Shown: positions 26,395-44,917 of the stretch, in pieces
Layout: the number at the start of each line of letters is the position of its first letter
How positions within the stretch are numbered: the stretch's first letter is position 1
The notes under the pieces: generated by a model
Told to the model about the DNA's origin: nothing
Databases searched by the model: none
The model's input: only the letters and a program-made list of their open reading frames with translations
Assembly (NCBI GenBank): GCA_034190875.2
Contig: CM067344.1
Location: 21,365,537-21,429,536 of the forward strand
From: Urechis unicinctus
Taxonomy: Eukaryota > Annelida > Polychaeta > Xenopneusta > Urechidae
Direction of reading: 5' to 3'
DNA: 64,000 nt
Position numbers and translations under genes: made by a program

Positions 26395-26830
26395 AACCCC
26401 TTCAAGACGTACCCCATGTGAGTCCGGGGGTAGAATAATCCCACTGTATCCCCCTGTATGTCGTTAGAGGCGACTAATTGTGGGCAATCTGTTTGCCATG
26501 GGTTTGCGACTCGTGTCAGCGGACAATGGGATCCTGGTGTTCGAGTGGTGCGGTCCTTGCGAGGGCCATATCTGCAGCTCACTACTTTGGGCCGTATTTC
26601 GACTCCATGACAGGTAGAATGGTCTGGTGCAGTTAATCGGCAGGCGGTGACATGCCCCAGGATAATCGTTTGCATTTTTTTCTTTTTGTCCCCGTTCATC
26701 TACGTCCACGCGTCTTTCCTCTTTCTTCCCATTTATTATGGAAGGTGGCTGTTCAATCAGGTCTTATCTACTTAGATTTACCCCACTTTTAAGGCACCGT
26801 ATAACACATCAGTGTGCGTGTGACGTTGAA
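26395..26830. repeat. Dispersed repeat, copy 2
   Basis: This copy shares a run of matching blocks with 27,183-27,500: the tagaat-cccactgtat core, the gcgacta word, the tgtttgccatggg word, caatgggatcctggt, gggccatat, gataatcgtttgcattttt and the tail near ggcaccgtataacac. The two copies face the same way, with a minisatellite between them. Confidence 0.75.
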
Positions 26831-26919
26831 CCCTCAACGTGTCTTACTTTGCATAAGCTCCCAAAGACGAACCCGACATATAATCTCACTGAAGATGTAT
26901 CTGATAGATTAACACATTA

Positions 26920-27182
26920 AAGACTGACGAAAAGACATCAAAGACGTATTTGACTGATGAAGTCATCAAAGACGTATTTGACTGATGAAGTCACTAAAGA
27001 CGTATTTGACTGACGAGGTCACCAAAGACGTATTTGACTGATGAAGTCACCAAAGACGTATTTGACTGATTAAGTCATCAAAGACGTATTTGACTGATGA
27101 ATTCATCAAAGACGTATTTGACTGATGAAGTCACCAAAGACGTATTGACTGATGAAATCGTTCAAGATGTATTTGACTGACC
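26920..27182. repeat. 28-bp minisatellite, about nine copies
   Basis: The unit is aaagacgtatttgactgatg followed by aagtcatc, with mild variation between copies. It lies exactly between dispersed-repeat copies 2 and 3. Confidence 0.93.
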
Positions 27183-27500
27183 AGCCTCCTCCCGTGGGAT
27201 AGAATAGGTCCACTGTATTCTACTGAATTTCGTAGTAGGCGACCAATAAAGGGCTACCTGTTGGCCGTGGGTAATGGTGGGCAATGGGATCCCGGTGGTT
27301 GAGTGGAGAGGTCCTTACGGGCCATATCAGTCAATCGTCTGGTGGCGATATGCCATTGGATAATCGTTTCCATTTTTATCTTTTCCATCTCCATTTTCAT
27401 TTATCCTAGTAGGCGGCTGCTTAATCAGGTCAATCATATCTTATCTATTAACCTTTCATGGCACCATATAATGCATGAGTGTTGGTGTGCTGTAAAACTA
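27183..27500. repeat. Dispersed repeat, copy 3
   Basis: Same family as 26,395-26,830 and 12,372-12,545, in the same orientation as copy 2 and slightly shorter. It ends near tgcatgagtgttggtgtgc. It has no coding capacity. Confidence 0.75.
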
Positions 27501-28105
27501 TATACTTACTTACCTGGACTGACCAGCTCTTCCAATTCAACTCCCAAAATCGAAGATGCCGACATTGCCTATCCGGACGGTGTAGTAGTTGCTATCTCGG
27601 TTCGTTATAGCTTGTCATTATTTCACAGTGCAATGCGCGAAGTTGTTCTACTGGGACCCATCACATTACCACGCAATCATCGCCCTTTTCCCAACCTCAA
27701 CAACATCGACTCGCAGGAGTTATTGGACTGGCAAACAAAGATCGACCCCTGAGTGATAATAGGTGACTATTTTATGCAGAACACGTCTATTGAAGCATTA
27801 CTTCGAATGTTGAACGTGGTGGAATCCTTGTCAAGGTGAATTAAGAGTTGCTTCTTCAAACCTGCTACGATAGTGTAGGGCGATAACAGGATGATAACGG
27901 AACCATAGTGTTCACAATGAAGTACGATTATCAACGACTGATATTTGTACGCAGCGCTAAGGTAAGGGTCGGGTCTTGGCCATCATGGAGAGCCGAACCT
28001 CGAACGTGTTCATATGTCTTCTGGGCGAAATTGTAATTGGGGCCGCTGATGTAATATATCATGCGGTGCCAGGTCCGGGAATGATGGGGATTCAACAGTG
28101 TAGTG
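27501..28105. other. No gene seen
   Basis: A frame of 149 codons runs from 27,303 through this stretch to 27,752, but it overlaps the dispersed repeat and has no homology that I recognise. Confidence 0.5.
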
Positions 28106-28285
28106 CAAGCCAGCATTGATGCTTGCTAAGGATTCTGTCATCAAGCCAGCATTGATGCTTGCTAAGGATTCTGTCATCAAGCCAGCATTGATGCTTGCTA
28201 AGGATTCTGTCATCAAGCAAGCATGGATGCTTGCTAAGGATTCTGTTATCATACCAGCATGGATCCTTGCTAAGGATTCTGTCAT
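28106..28285. repeat. 36-bp minisatellite, five copies
   Basis: Five consecutive copies of caagccagcattgatgcttg followed by ctaaggattctgtcat. The first three are identical; the fourth and fifth carry a few changes. Confidence 0.95.
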
Positions 28286-29163
28286 CTTGCCAATAGGAAT
28301 ATATTTATTTTAGGTTTTTGCAAGTAATAACTTTGATGGGTTTTTTATTTACTATGTACCAACAAGTCAAAATTGACATTCCTTCATCATGGTTTTAAAA
28401 AACGAATCATCAAATTTATTCGTTCCATTAATTTTCTCATAACCAATCCCCTATCTGTCCACCCATCCGCCCACTGTGTGCTGCACTGTAGCCTCTATCT
28501 GCCCACCTGGCCCGCCCACTTTGTGTCGTGCCGTCTTCCGTTCTAACAGCCTAACTCGCCTCATGTCTCGTGTTGCACGACTGTCCATTTCTGCCCACTT
28601 AACCCACTCAATGGCGGACTATTGTCTGTTATGTTGGGCATACATCTCTGAAGTGACTGCCCGGAACAAAGCCATCGAGTATACCTCATGTAATTACTCA
28701 TGTGCCGACAATATCAACATGTATACACGTCTGCAATAGCTTGAAGCTTCTCCTCGACGAGTGTGTTAGCATTGTCAAAGCGACATGCAGCTTTTATTTC
28801 GCTGTCATGTTGGACAGGTACATGTACAAGCGCTTAATGGATGGTGTTCATTAACGGGTACATAGCATCCTGATGGTGCTTTCGCAGTTTGCAAATCTGC
28901 GTCTTTGTTTGTATCAATGCTCTGAATGCTGTTATGTCACTGGACGTGTTATATATGAATACGCGCTATCACCCTCATACATGAATCTCTTGGTAATGAT
29001 CTTGTGGGTATTCTCATTTATCCTTACGCATGTTTCAGACTGGATAATGGGCGGCCGATATGACGTCATGATTATGCCATCCACAAGTGACCATTAAGTC
29101 TGTGTTAACCTCACAGCAGCTACTTGTGCCCCCCTTAATACAAGTAGAAGGCCTTCCATAAAG
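28286..29163. other. Upstream region of FAM20C
   Basis: No gene is supported. The last few hundred bases probably contain the FAM20C promoter and 5' leader, but no TATA box or other clear core element could be fixed. Confidence 0.4.
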
Positions 29164-32100
29164 ATGAAGTTAAAAACGCGATTATTGGTAGGGGGGCTAC
29201 TCTTGGTGTGTGGGTGTGCTGCAATGCTGGTGTTGTGGCCTTCGTCTGTGCCTTTTAACGAAGAAGACTTGCCAGTGGGCGTCGGCTCTGACCAGCAGCT
29301 ACGCAACTTCCTTCCCGCGCAACGAAAAGCAGACGACAGTCCACGTTTGGCACACTTCTCTTTTCATCGTCAGGACCTGGACGTCAGCAATCTTACTCAG
29401 GAAAGTTCCGAATTCGTGGAATTCATCAAGACTTTGAACGATTCACAACTAGATGCTTACGTTAAAAAAACATCGACATTTCAAAATGAAGACAATATCA
29501 ACAGCATTATGAGAATAGCTCATATATTACAGACGCAAAGACAAATGTCGGAAAATAAGCGCAAGCAACGAACAAAAGAGTTCATCCCCGGCGGAGAAGT
29601 GTCAAATATTGAAAGGCGAAATCAAACATACCGCTTCGGCCTACAAGACTTGATTATTGTTGGTGGTTCCAAGCAACCGAATTTCTCGTGGCCAAGCCAG
29701 GGTATAATTCAGGGTTATAATGATGCTATTGACTTCGAACTTGATAAAGACACACTGCGTGATTTATGGGATGTTGTGGACTCGTTTGAACGCGGACATC
29801 GCAAGCGGAAACGGCGGAAAAGTAGCAATAAGTTGGAGATTTATCACGCTCAGCGTGACCGGTAAGTAGGCATTAACGTATTGCTTCAATTCCCCGTGCT
29901 CTTCTGTCATGTAATGTAGCTGTATCCGCCATGGCGTGATGGCATGCATTGCAGCTGACGGCGGAATATTTGATATGCTATAGCTATGATATTATTTGAT
30001 GTGTTTGTACGCAGAAGTCCACTGGCGTCTTGGCAGGTGTTTCATAACAGCATCAACCAATATGAATTGTATGAGGACGATGTTAACCTCGAGCGCTTCC
30101 TACAAGACGTCGCCACGCTGCCTATTGTGGATATGAACCAGAAAGGTGGTGGCACTCAGCTCAAACTCACCTTCACGATGGCTGATCACAGCCGAACCAT
30201 GTTCAAACCAATGAGGTGATTCTCTCGCATAGCACAACATAAACGCATGCTATTGCACGATAAAGGTGTATGTAGCCATAGATAGATAAAGAAATGAATG
30301 CATGTCACCCCCTTTCATTTAACAGTTATCTCTTAAATGGTGTCGCGCTTTGTTCAAATTTGTCTTTATCAATCACGATATTTACCAAATGGTTTGAGAT
30401 CTTTCTTTAAATCTTAAACACTACGTTTGTTTAAAACATTGCACACGATTGCATGTTGAAAAGGGATAGCCACGAAGACGCCATGAGGTTTTCCGTAATG
30501 TTATCAACTCGTTTTCTGACATTTAATGAGGCGCTTCTTTCCGGAGCGCCTTTGTCTCCATGTACCACTGGCACGCCGACTACCGCTTAATTCTCTTGTT
30601 CCTGACGCCGCCACAGACAGCTTCCTCCGCTGTTGCCTCACTTACCATTCATAACGCACATGACTCGTTTTATGACTGCAAACAGGTTTTCTCGGGAGCG
30701 TTCAGAAACTCTGCCTGATCATTTCTACTTCTCCGACTACGAGCGTCACACGGCTGAGATAGCTGCTTTTCACTTAGACAGGTAGTGTTCCTTTGTACGA
30801 TTTATTGCGAAGAAGAAGTGATTTTCTGTCAGAATGTATTCTCACGGTATTGAAGAATGTTTTGATGCACGTGTGAGGCGTAATCGCATGTCTTTTTGGT
30901 GATGTTATGGAGTTTACTGTGGTAATAAATCAAACCCGTCTGCCAATTATGTCAACTCGTGCAGAGTTTTGGGGTTTCACCGAGTACCCCCGGTTGTGGG
31001 ACGCATTGTCAACATCACGCGAGACGTGAAATTTTTCGCCGATAATGATATGCTGAAAACATTCTTCGTCTCGCCTGGTAAGTGTAGCCTTATCTTGTCG
31101 CTCGAGGGATGCTGCTACGGTCGGTATTTTTCAGTTATTAAATAGAAGATTTTTTGTCGATGCATCATTTCTCTCCAATTTCTGACAATGAGAACAAGAT
31201 GATACTCGGCTGTCCATGCTTGACGCATGCGCATGGGAAGCATTTGACAAGACATGCACAATACGTATAGTCCTGCGCACGATGGCCAATGAGATTGTGA
31301 CAATTAGCGATAGTTTTAAGAAATTCTGCCTGCCACATGTGGCTCTACAAGCTTCCATCTCGATGTATCGACGGTCGACTAATTAAGTACCTCATCACGT
31401 GACCGCCATCCTCAACATCCCTTTTCCTCAACTAGTCCACCGTTCGTGTGGAGAATTTGATTTCTGTTGATGACTTCATCTCGTGTGTTTTGCAGCGGGT
31501 AACATTTGCTTCCATGGTAAGTGTGATTACTACTGCGACACGGGCCACGCTATCTGCGGTCACCCGGACCTCCTCGAGGGCTCGTTCATGGCTTATTTGC
31601 CCTCCTCCACCATCGTACACCGTAAGTCATGGAGACACCCATGGCGCAGATCATATCACAAACGTCGACTAGCGGTTTGGGAGACGAACGAAGCTTATTG
31701 TGACGAGGTGCTGGCCATACGACCTTACAATGAGGGTCGGCGCATACTCGACCTCATGGACATGGCTGTCTTCGACTTCTTACAGGGTGCGTTTCATCGG
31801 CAGATGTTTTCGAGTTTGATCCAGATATCAATAGTCATTGTACATTTGACCTAGCATGTTATCGCTCGAGGATACGGGCTTCCTTTCGGTAAATATATCG
31901 AACCTGTGTGTGCTATTTTACCCCCTAAGCGATAATTAACCTTTACACACTCACGCCCCAGGGAAACACCGCATACATGTATGTTATATGGTTGCGTGCC
32001 TAATCGTGATGGTTCCTACGTTTGGGCCAGTCTGATGGCACCCAGCTACGATTATGGGAAAATTATCAATTTATAAATGTTAACGGCGTTTGTTGTATTG

Positions 32101-32553
32101 TACAGGGAACCTGGACAGACATCACTATGAAACGCTCACCGACTTCGGCAACTTCACGTTCACGCTACTGTTGGATAACGGGCGAGGGTAAGACAGCTTC
32201 TTGTCACTGACTTACTACTGTGTCACGCTGTATTCAGTGACAATGACTAGTGTTTTCACTGGCTTTCCTTTAGATTTGGCAAGTCGATGCACGACGAGAT
32301 GTCGATCTTAGCCCCTCTCCGACAGTGCTGCCTCTTCCGGTACTCGACGCTCGAATCCCTCCTGCGCTTTCACAAGGGCCCCGTGACATTAAGCGAGGCG
32401 ATGCGTCGCTCATTGCACCGCGACCCGACAGATCCCGTTCTCACTGAAGCTCATCTCAAAGCGCTGGATCGGCGCGTGAAGATTATCCTGAAGACCGTGC
32501 GTGAGTGTCTGGCCGAGTCCGAGCAGCGTGTTGGAGGATGTGGTAAAAGATGA
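29164..32553 (+). CDS. FAM20C: FAM20C-like secretory-pathway protein kinase
   Basis: Seven exons with matching phases: 29,164-29,861; 30,015-30,215; 30,686-30,781; 30,965-31,077; 31,496-31,786; 32,106-32,187; 32,274-32,553. The joined frame is 586 residues, close to the 584 of human FAM20C. The start is followed by a hydrophobic signal/anchor (about residues 6-26), as expected for a type II Golgi or secreted protein. The kinase half shows cysteine-rich [10 protein letters not shown], then [21 protein letters not shown] with the catalytic Asp near 470, LDNGRGFG with the metal-binding Asp near 490, and ILAPLRQCC. The DNG motif and [11 protein letters not shown] favour FAM20C over the xylosylkinase FAM20B. 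The family phosphorylates secreted proteins at Ser-x-Glu sites in the Golgi lumen. Several N-glycosylation sequons (NLT, NQT, NFS, NIT, NFT) are present. The gene looks intact. Confidence 0.93.
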
Positions 32554-33927
32554 CGGCTTCTGAAGCGTGCACCTGAAACGTGCACCTGCTGCTCAATAAG
32601 TCTTAAGCTTGTCTGTGATGATACAGGACGTGGTCGGTGACGTGATGGTGTGTGGACGTCTACCTGTGTGACCTGCGCCCTCTGCATTCTATCGTGAATC
32701 GTGTACATAACTCATAATGTTATCGTGGCCATATACAGACTTAGCACTTAACAATGCCCTTGAAGTCACGAATGAAATTGGATGCGTCTGTATAACATGA
32801 CGTCTGCGTGCTACTGGGCGAGGCTTGCCCTGCGTCCATGAGGGAATTCGACCTTGACCCAGTCTCATCCTTCACTCCGACCGGCTCCACCATAAGAATG
32901 GATGTTCGTATGCCTTAAGGAGGCATAATGATACCCGATTTCAGTTGGTGGTTATTTAATTCCTTATCATCAAACACTACAAGGGAGAATAATAGATCGA
33001 CCTGGTCTATATGTACATGTACTGTGAACGCTTTGTGCAGAGCCTCGTCTCACCACAACCAGCTCGATGCACTGCAGCCAATAACGGTCTTTTCATTTCT
33101 CTTATTACATAAGCAATCTTGTCAAGTAATGACATTGGTCATGCCAATCTGTGGGACGAAATATTACACCAGGGCCCAGAACTCGTTCAATTTGAGCGCG
33201 CACAAAAACAAAGCGGTGATCAAATAACGTCCCCGTGAGCAGAAAACTTTAATAACAGTGGAAAGCGTTAATTGGCTCAATTGGACGTATTTCGCTACTT
33301 AAGGTTATTGCCTGTTGATGAAATATACACCCAGCTGCCTTGGTATTGTATAACTGCATTTCTGTCCCAAGTGGACTAATTCTCTATGATGTGTACCTTA
33401 TATTTGTTATTAATCCGGTTATGTTACTTGAAAGGTTAGCTTGATATGTGAGAGGCTGGATGATCTATACCTGCTTCTTACCATGTGCAACGATGCCGAC
33501 TGCGACGTGTCATCAATTTATATTGCATCTGAAACATTCCATGAGATGTTCCTATCATAGTCGTATGTAATCATAGCGTGTATGAGAGTGGGTGATGAGG
33601 TGTATGTCTTGAGGTTATCGTGTCATGCAGCCGGTGTGGTGTGACAGGTAGAACGATGATATAGCGCTACTGATCTGATGTGTCTGTTCGAGTGTGTTGT
33701 GGATGAGGCCTGTTCTGTATACCGCCGTGCCTTGCTCTTGACAGACAATGCTAACTTGAATCACTTTTTTTGTTTTGTTTGGAACTGGTCAAACATTTCT
33801 AAAACCAACCGGTCATTAATAGAATTATGTTGTATATCTGTATCTCTGAGAGGATAATCGACAATGCTTTCATTTATACTGGTGTTGTTATTTTTGTTGG
33901 CTGTGCTGTTCAGCCGAGCTTATCACA

Positions 33928-33933
33928 AATAAA
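33928..33933 (+). terminator. Poly(A) signal AATAAA, probably FAM20C
   Basis: First AATAAA on the plus strand that I noticed downstream of the FAM20C stop, in a stretch of T-rich DNA. The implied 3' leader is about 1.4 kb. Confidence 0.45.
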
Positions 33934-34009
33934 GAAAATTATTTCTGTGATTGATTTAGAAAGAAAATAATGCGAAGCAGAACCAACCGACAGGTAGTAA
34001 AGAAAGAGA

Positions 34010-34190
34010 AATGTCTGATGGTTCAGAGTGAATATGGTGCCGAACAGCTAAGTAGCTAATGGCTCAGAAACGCAATGGTGTCAGACAGCTAGACAGCTGA
34101 TGGTTCAGAAACACAATGGTGTCAGACAGACAAACAGCTGTGTGTTCAAAGAGAAAATGTTGGCAGACTACAATTAAATAGCTGATGGTT
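34010..34190. repeat. Degenerate tandem repeat, about 45 bp unit
   Basis: Three to four imperfect copies of a unit containing agctgatggttcagaaacac and aatggtgtcagacag. Confidence 0.7.
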
Positions 34191-35319
34191 GAGATAAAGG
34201 AATGTTTACGTCTTAATCGTCTTCATGTGGGTGAGCTGGTGCTTACTCAGGAAGCCCGAATTTAAACCAAAGACAAATTGTTCATACTGAAGATATTGCG
34301 ATTCCTTCATATCCAAATCATTCTATCTTTGGCAACCAAAACGAGAATGATCGCGTGAATTATCGGCCGTATGACCATTGTGCTCCGTGCCTGTAACTGC
34401 TTGGAGCATGGCTGTATGTGACAACATCGCACGATAACGCCAGCTGCCACTGAGTTACGTCCATCGATCAGTCGATAAACGGGGTGGATTATATCAAGGA
34501 GCTGGTTCGTCCCCCGGGGTATGGCAATGTACACAGCGCCCAAACTAGCACTACAATGGTGATAAGGTTAAGCTCACGTTCCCATCGTGCCAATTAAAAT
34601 GCCCACAGTCGAGCTCAAGTGTCGACTTTGACCTCAATTTGGTCGCAGATTGGAGTAGTGCATTAAATCACTGATGAGAGGTCTCGAGAGAAATTGCTTG
34701 GCTTCGGACGAAAGCATGTGGCGTAGAATTGGTGAGCGTTATGATAGCAAAGTCAGTTGTAGGTCATAACGTTGTCCACTGTTCCTACAATATAAACCGT
34801 CTGTACGTGTCAATTGATGTACAATTCATCATGACATACTTGCATTCAAATTGAAATACCTATATTGCTATTACAGCAGTTTTACGCTTAAAATCTAATG
34901 TCAAGGACATTCGATATCACTTGGCATGCTCTTTTAGCCCAAACATCGACGAAAGCTTGAGAGGCGGCTGGCATTGTGGAAAGCTCTGCCTAATACATTT
35001 AACAACATAAGGTGTCATTCCAAGAGTAAGATTCTGCGTCTACTCCAGCACACGGTATATTTACGTGGTAAAAGGTGACGTCATCAATTGGATGTTATGC
35101 GCATAATGTGTCTATGTTTTGCTTTAACGGCATCCAGTTCAACAAAGGCGCCTCAACAAAGTACACTACTCAGTTAGGTGGGAGGCCGGGTTACCGAGAA
35201 TTTGCGAAGATGATATGAGCTGAGCACTTACAGATGACGCCGTCTATAATTAATGGTTTTTATGTGTGAACGTACATGTCAATCTTAACACTATGCGGTC
35301 TGTGGTGAGTCTTAACTTT

Positions 35320-35760
35320 ACCAGAGTGCGTCGAGTGTTAAAGAGACTCCAAATGTGTTGCTGAACACATAGACTTCTTCGTAAATATGTCATGCGCATG
35401 CGCAGAAAGTTGTCTGCCGGGCTCTCTGGGATATGCGACGGTTAAATAAAGACAGAAGTTGGCAGCGTTTCACGTCGTTGCGAAATAACTTCTGATATTT
35501 TTAGATCAGACATTGACAACAACACTGTTGACGATTGAAGGTGTATTCTTCGAGAAAGCCAGCCCCTGACCATGATAATGCTTGTCTGTACCCTATCTGT
35601 GACTGTATTTGTGTGGAAGACACTAGTGGGTATTGTGAGTATTTGGTACCATCTGAAATGTGTGGAACTGAAAGATAATGAAAATGTGTTATTTCAAAAG
35701 AGGGCAAAATGGTATTGTGGAAAATCTAATGGTAAGAGCATAAGGTACAGAAAAGGATAA
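35320..35760 (+). mobile_element. Retroelement fossil with a PHD-finger fragment
   Basis: The right part (about 35,540-35,760) encodes the remains of a PHD zinc finger of the kind carried by retroelement proteins, recognisable from WYHLKCVELKDNE and WYCGK. Just upstream is a tract with an NRF1-like palindrome, the word taaataaag and ttggcagcg, which could be the end of a long terminal repeat followed by a primer-binding region. It is clearly broken and short. Whether it derives from an LTR element or a non-LTR element is not settled. Confidence 0.4.
35393..35404. promoter_or_regulatory. NRF1-type palindrome TGCGCATGCGCA
   Basis: Perfect match to the NRF1 consensus. It lies in the putative terminal region of the retroelement fossil, so it may have been part of that element's promoter. 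Confidence 0.35.
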
Positions 35761-36004
35761 TTAATTTAATCTGAGAATTTACCAGAATTGGTTATAAATG
35801 ACTTGCTGATACTGTGTAAATGTGTCATTGGTGTATGGTTATCATAATCAAGCTGTGATGATGTAAGTTTGCATTCAGATTTATTTATTATATTTATCTC
35901 ATTATAAAAGTGTAAATTTGTTGAAACATTTTGCATTCATTCTGCCATACAATTAAAATTGAAGTGAAAAAGTGCATTCGTAGGAAATCCAACTTGACAA
36001 AAAT

Positions 36005-36305
36005 TATTCAAAGAGGCTCCATTATTCCCTGAGGGACCATTATTCCCTGAATGTTCACAAAGAGGGACCAATATTCCCCGAATGTCAGCAAAGAGGCACC
36101 ATTATTCCCTGAATGTTCACAAAAAAGCACTATTATTCCCTGAATGTTCACAGAGGCACCATTATTCCCTGAATGTTCACAATGAGGCACCATTATTCCC
36201 TTGATGTTCACAAAGAGGAACCATTATTCCCTGAATGTTCACAATGAGGCACCATTATTCCTTGAATGTTCACATTGAGGCACCATATCCCTGAATGTTC
36301 ACCAA
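36005..36305. repeat. 31-bp minisatellite, about ten copies
   Basis: The unit is close to gaggcaccattattccctga followed by atgttcacaaa, with point changes and small length changes between copies. Confidence 0.93.
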
Positions 36306-36557
36306 TACACCACATATTGTAAAATAACTGTCAATGATATTATTGCGCAATAAGTCGCTGTTAAGTATTATGAATTCATTATTCCTCCCTACCTCTCTCT
36401 CCACATGGATCCCTAAATTTGATACAGCTGCATTAGTGACATTCACCTCCTTTGTGAAGGTCATACAACCTCTTAGCAAGAAGACTGATTGATCCCTGAA
36501 CCCTTTGTCAGCCAAATCTACATCTCCTCTCTATAGTCTCACCAAAGCCACTACGCC

Positions 36558-36664
36558 TGACTATCTCAACATGGGACGTGCCACTATCCGCTGCATCTCA
36601 ACATGGGACGTGCCACCATCCGCTGCATCTCAACATGGGACGTGCCACCATCCGCTGCATCTCA
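36558..36664. repeat. 32-bp minisatellite, three copies
   Basis: Three copies of a unit containing ctcaacatgggacgtgccac and catccgctgcat. Confidence 0.92.
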
Positions 36665-38771
36665 GATGCAACAAGTGCTTTATTTGTGGTGGTCTCTTGT
36701 GTCTGTACTTCAGTGCAGTCCAATATGACTCTTACTTGTCAATGATTTTGAAAATACAAAGGGAAGTGACATTGGTTTGGCTCTAGTTCAGGGTTGAAAG
36801 GACACCAGACACGACCATTTATTCGAGAAAAAACGCTCTACCTCTTCCTCTTCTCAACTGATTTGATAAACAAATGACGATGTCGCCCTAAACGCCAGGC
36901 GGCGCAGCCGTAAAACACTCGCGATCCCAGAATTTACTGCGCCCCGCTTCGCTTGAAGTATTTGCGACGAATTTGTTTTTCTCAAATACTTCGAGCGACG
37001 GCATACAATGCTACACACCATATAAGCAGAGAACACATTGTGCGTCATTTGGTGTGGGTGTGACTGAAGTCTTTTGAAGTGATATTCATACGACCTGAAT
37101 ACAAATTATTGTCACAATTTGCTAGTTTAAGTCTTGAGAGTTGGTGATTTGCATAGAGCCAGTCAACTCAAGGGGTGGGGGGGGGGGGGCGTGTTCAGAC
37201 GCGTCAACTGAAGGTGGGATTGTCCTTATGTTTACTAAGAGAAGAATGTCAAAAGGTGATTGTGTTTGGGGGTGGGGGCTGGTGCCGACTAACGACTACA
37301 ACCAAGATGAACTATTCCCGAATTCGTAGAAATAAAAAATAACATGAACATTTAAGTGACTGGCATCGAGTACTGAAGTCGGGTTAAAGATTTGGTGACT
37401 ATGTGTCTATCCAGATCACACCAATATATGTTAGCCCAGGATTCTCATGAATTTTCAAACTTGTCTTGTCAAAAAGAGAAATAAAATGTAATTGAAATAT
37501 TCTACAAACACGCGTCGATTGGATACATTGATACGTACATTAAACATAAAGTAATCACACCGAAGTTTTCAAACTCACCCCTAGCGACCATGATGAGCCA
37601 GATTACCTACTTCATTCTAAACATACATTGTAAATGGCATCGATTGAAATCATAGCAGAAGTTTACCTCTTTATGTAATCGACGTGGGTAGGGCAATAAA
37701 TCGTTTGCAGAACAGTCCTATATGATATCAGGTGTTTGTCGAATCCCTTTCGAGTTGCAGTTCGTCAGCTGTTCCATCGGAATAACGGCGCTCCATTTTA
37801 TTCAACAAACTCCGGTTCATTGAATGCTAGGAGGTTTTCCCCAAATGCGCATTCACGGTCATGACTTCATATCTGTGAATATCAAGTCGGTTTGAACCCT
37901 AGACACCAGGAAGAAACAGAGATGGACATCCACAAACTGATGGTGAGGTCACGAAGTAGATGCAGCGATTCCTATCCGAACAAGATACGCCATGAGAACA
38001 CAAAGCGGTGCGGATGGTGGCTCGTTGAGCCAGTATATACATAGTATTAGTTTACTTACGACCACTGTAAAGCCACCCCAACCCCACTATCCAGTTAACA
38101 CACATCCGTGTATCCCTATTCAAGACGTTTATAGTCAGCCGTGGGAGTGGAGATCAAGTGGACAATGCATGGATTTGACGTTAAATTTTTCGGCGATATC
38201 CATGTAGTCACCACGAATACGGTTCACGCACACATACACGCACGCACACACACATTTAAACGCACACACCACAATGTGCACAAATGCACACCTACGCACG
38301 CAGATAGACCCGAGCAATTCACCACAATACCAATACGCACTTATAAACACACAGAGGCCATACAATCACCGCGGCAATTACTTTCACCACTCAGCCACAG
38401 ATTACCCGGACACAGATATTTGATCCCATTTATCTAATATCGAGGACGCTGTCGAGTCAGAGGACTTGAACTTAACATCAGTAAAAACCCCGCCGAAGGT
38501 AGCGCCACTCGATTTCCGTTTCACCAAACGAAAAACGGATCTGTTTAGCGTTATGCGTTCTTCGTTGTCACAAATGAAAAACGATTTACGGTTTAGCTAT
38601 GGTTGTTCGCTTTTTGTTTTTATGTTTTGATAAACGAAAAACGAAGAGACGGTACATATATACGGCCCTGGGGGTCTCCATAGATTATCATATACAACAA
38701 TTTGTCGCAACTTACAGACGTTGCTATGGATAAATATCTATAATGAAACAATTCTATTCTCTTCGGTGCAG
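36665..38771. other. No gene seen
   Basis: Contains a G-run near 37,176-37,189 and a CA/CG-rich imperfect dinucleotide stretch at about 38,225-38,300. No supported exon. Confidence 0.5.
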
Positions 38772-38873
38772 GTTTGGATTGTTTAACGCGTCATAATGCA
38801 TTTAGTCACCTCAAACATATTCTATTGGCATTGATTCTCCTCTGTAGCGACACTTCAACTCACAGGTACAACA
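38772..38873 (+). CDS. Possible exon of an unknown gene
   Basis: An open stretch between a fair 3' splice site (cttcggtgcag) and a good 5' splice site (ctcacag followed by gtacaa) encodes LDCLTRHNAFSHLK and then a hydrophobic ILLALILLC run. Its end phase does not match the next exon I infer at 39,349, so it may belong to another transcript or be chance. Confidence 0.2.
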
Positions 38874-38904
38874 TCAGTCCACGAACAGGACAGACATTTC
38901 TGAT

Positions 38905-39195
38905 ACATACAGGTGAGACATTACATACACGTGAGACATTACATACAGGTGAGACATTACATACAGGTGAGACATTACATACAGGTGGGACATTACATAC
39001 AGGTGAGACATTACACACACGTGAGACATTACATACAGGTGAGACATTACATACAGGTGAGACATTACATACAGGTGGGACATTACATACAGGTGAGACA
39101 TTACACACACGTGAGACATTACATACAGGTGGGACATTACATACAGGTGAGACATTACATACAGGTGGGACATTACATACAGGTGAGACATTACA
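38905..39195. repeat. 18-bp minisatellite of splice-site-like words, about 16 copies
   Basis: The unit is gtgagacattacatacag, with variants gtgggac and acacacgtgag. Each junction reads cag followed by gtgag, which is the vertebrate-type 5' splice consensus preceded by an acceptor-like cag. The array is in register for codons (18 = 6 codons), so it gives long meaningless frames on both strands. Confidence 0.96.
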
Positions 39196-39348
39196 TTTGC
39201 GTACTTGAATTTGTGAATGATGAATCGTGATGTGCGCGGTGGGGGTGTACTTCGTTGATAAAAATTTTAGGGTGAAATCAATATACTTAACTGATGACAA
39301 TTTTCCGGTGGAATGCGCGCTTTATACAAACATGTTTTTTTTTTACAG

Positions 39349-44886
<5,538 letters not shown>

Positions 44887-44911
44887 TTGCGTACACGTTA
44901 AGTGTGTTGAT

Positions 44912-44917
44912 AATAAA
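44912..44917 (+). terminator. Poly(A) signal AATAAA of the uncharacterised gene
   Basis: Lies 26 bases after the stop codon at 44,886, supporting the end of that gene model. Confidence 0.5.

Larger units (their letters stand above)
32554..35319. other. FAM20C 3' leader, then no gene
   Basis: The 3' untranslated region plausibly runs to the signal at 33,928. Beyond it I see only a degenerate tandem repeat (34,010-34,190) and no supported gene or RNA. Confidence 0.5.

Noticed and set aside
38860-39300. Frames above 100 codons on both strands over an 18-bp repeat
   Set aside because: The repeat period is a multiple of three, so all frames stay open without meaning.
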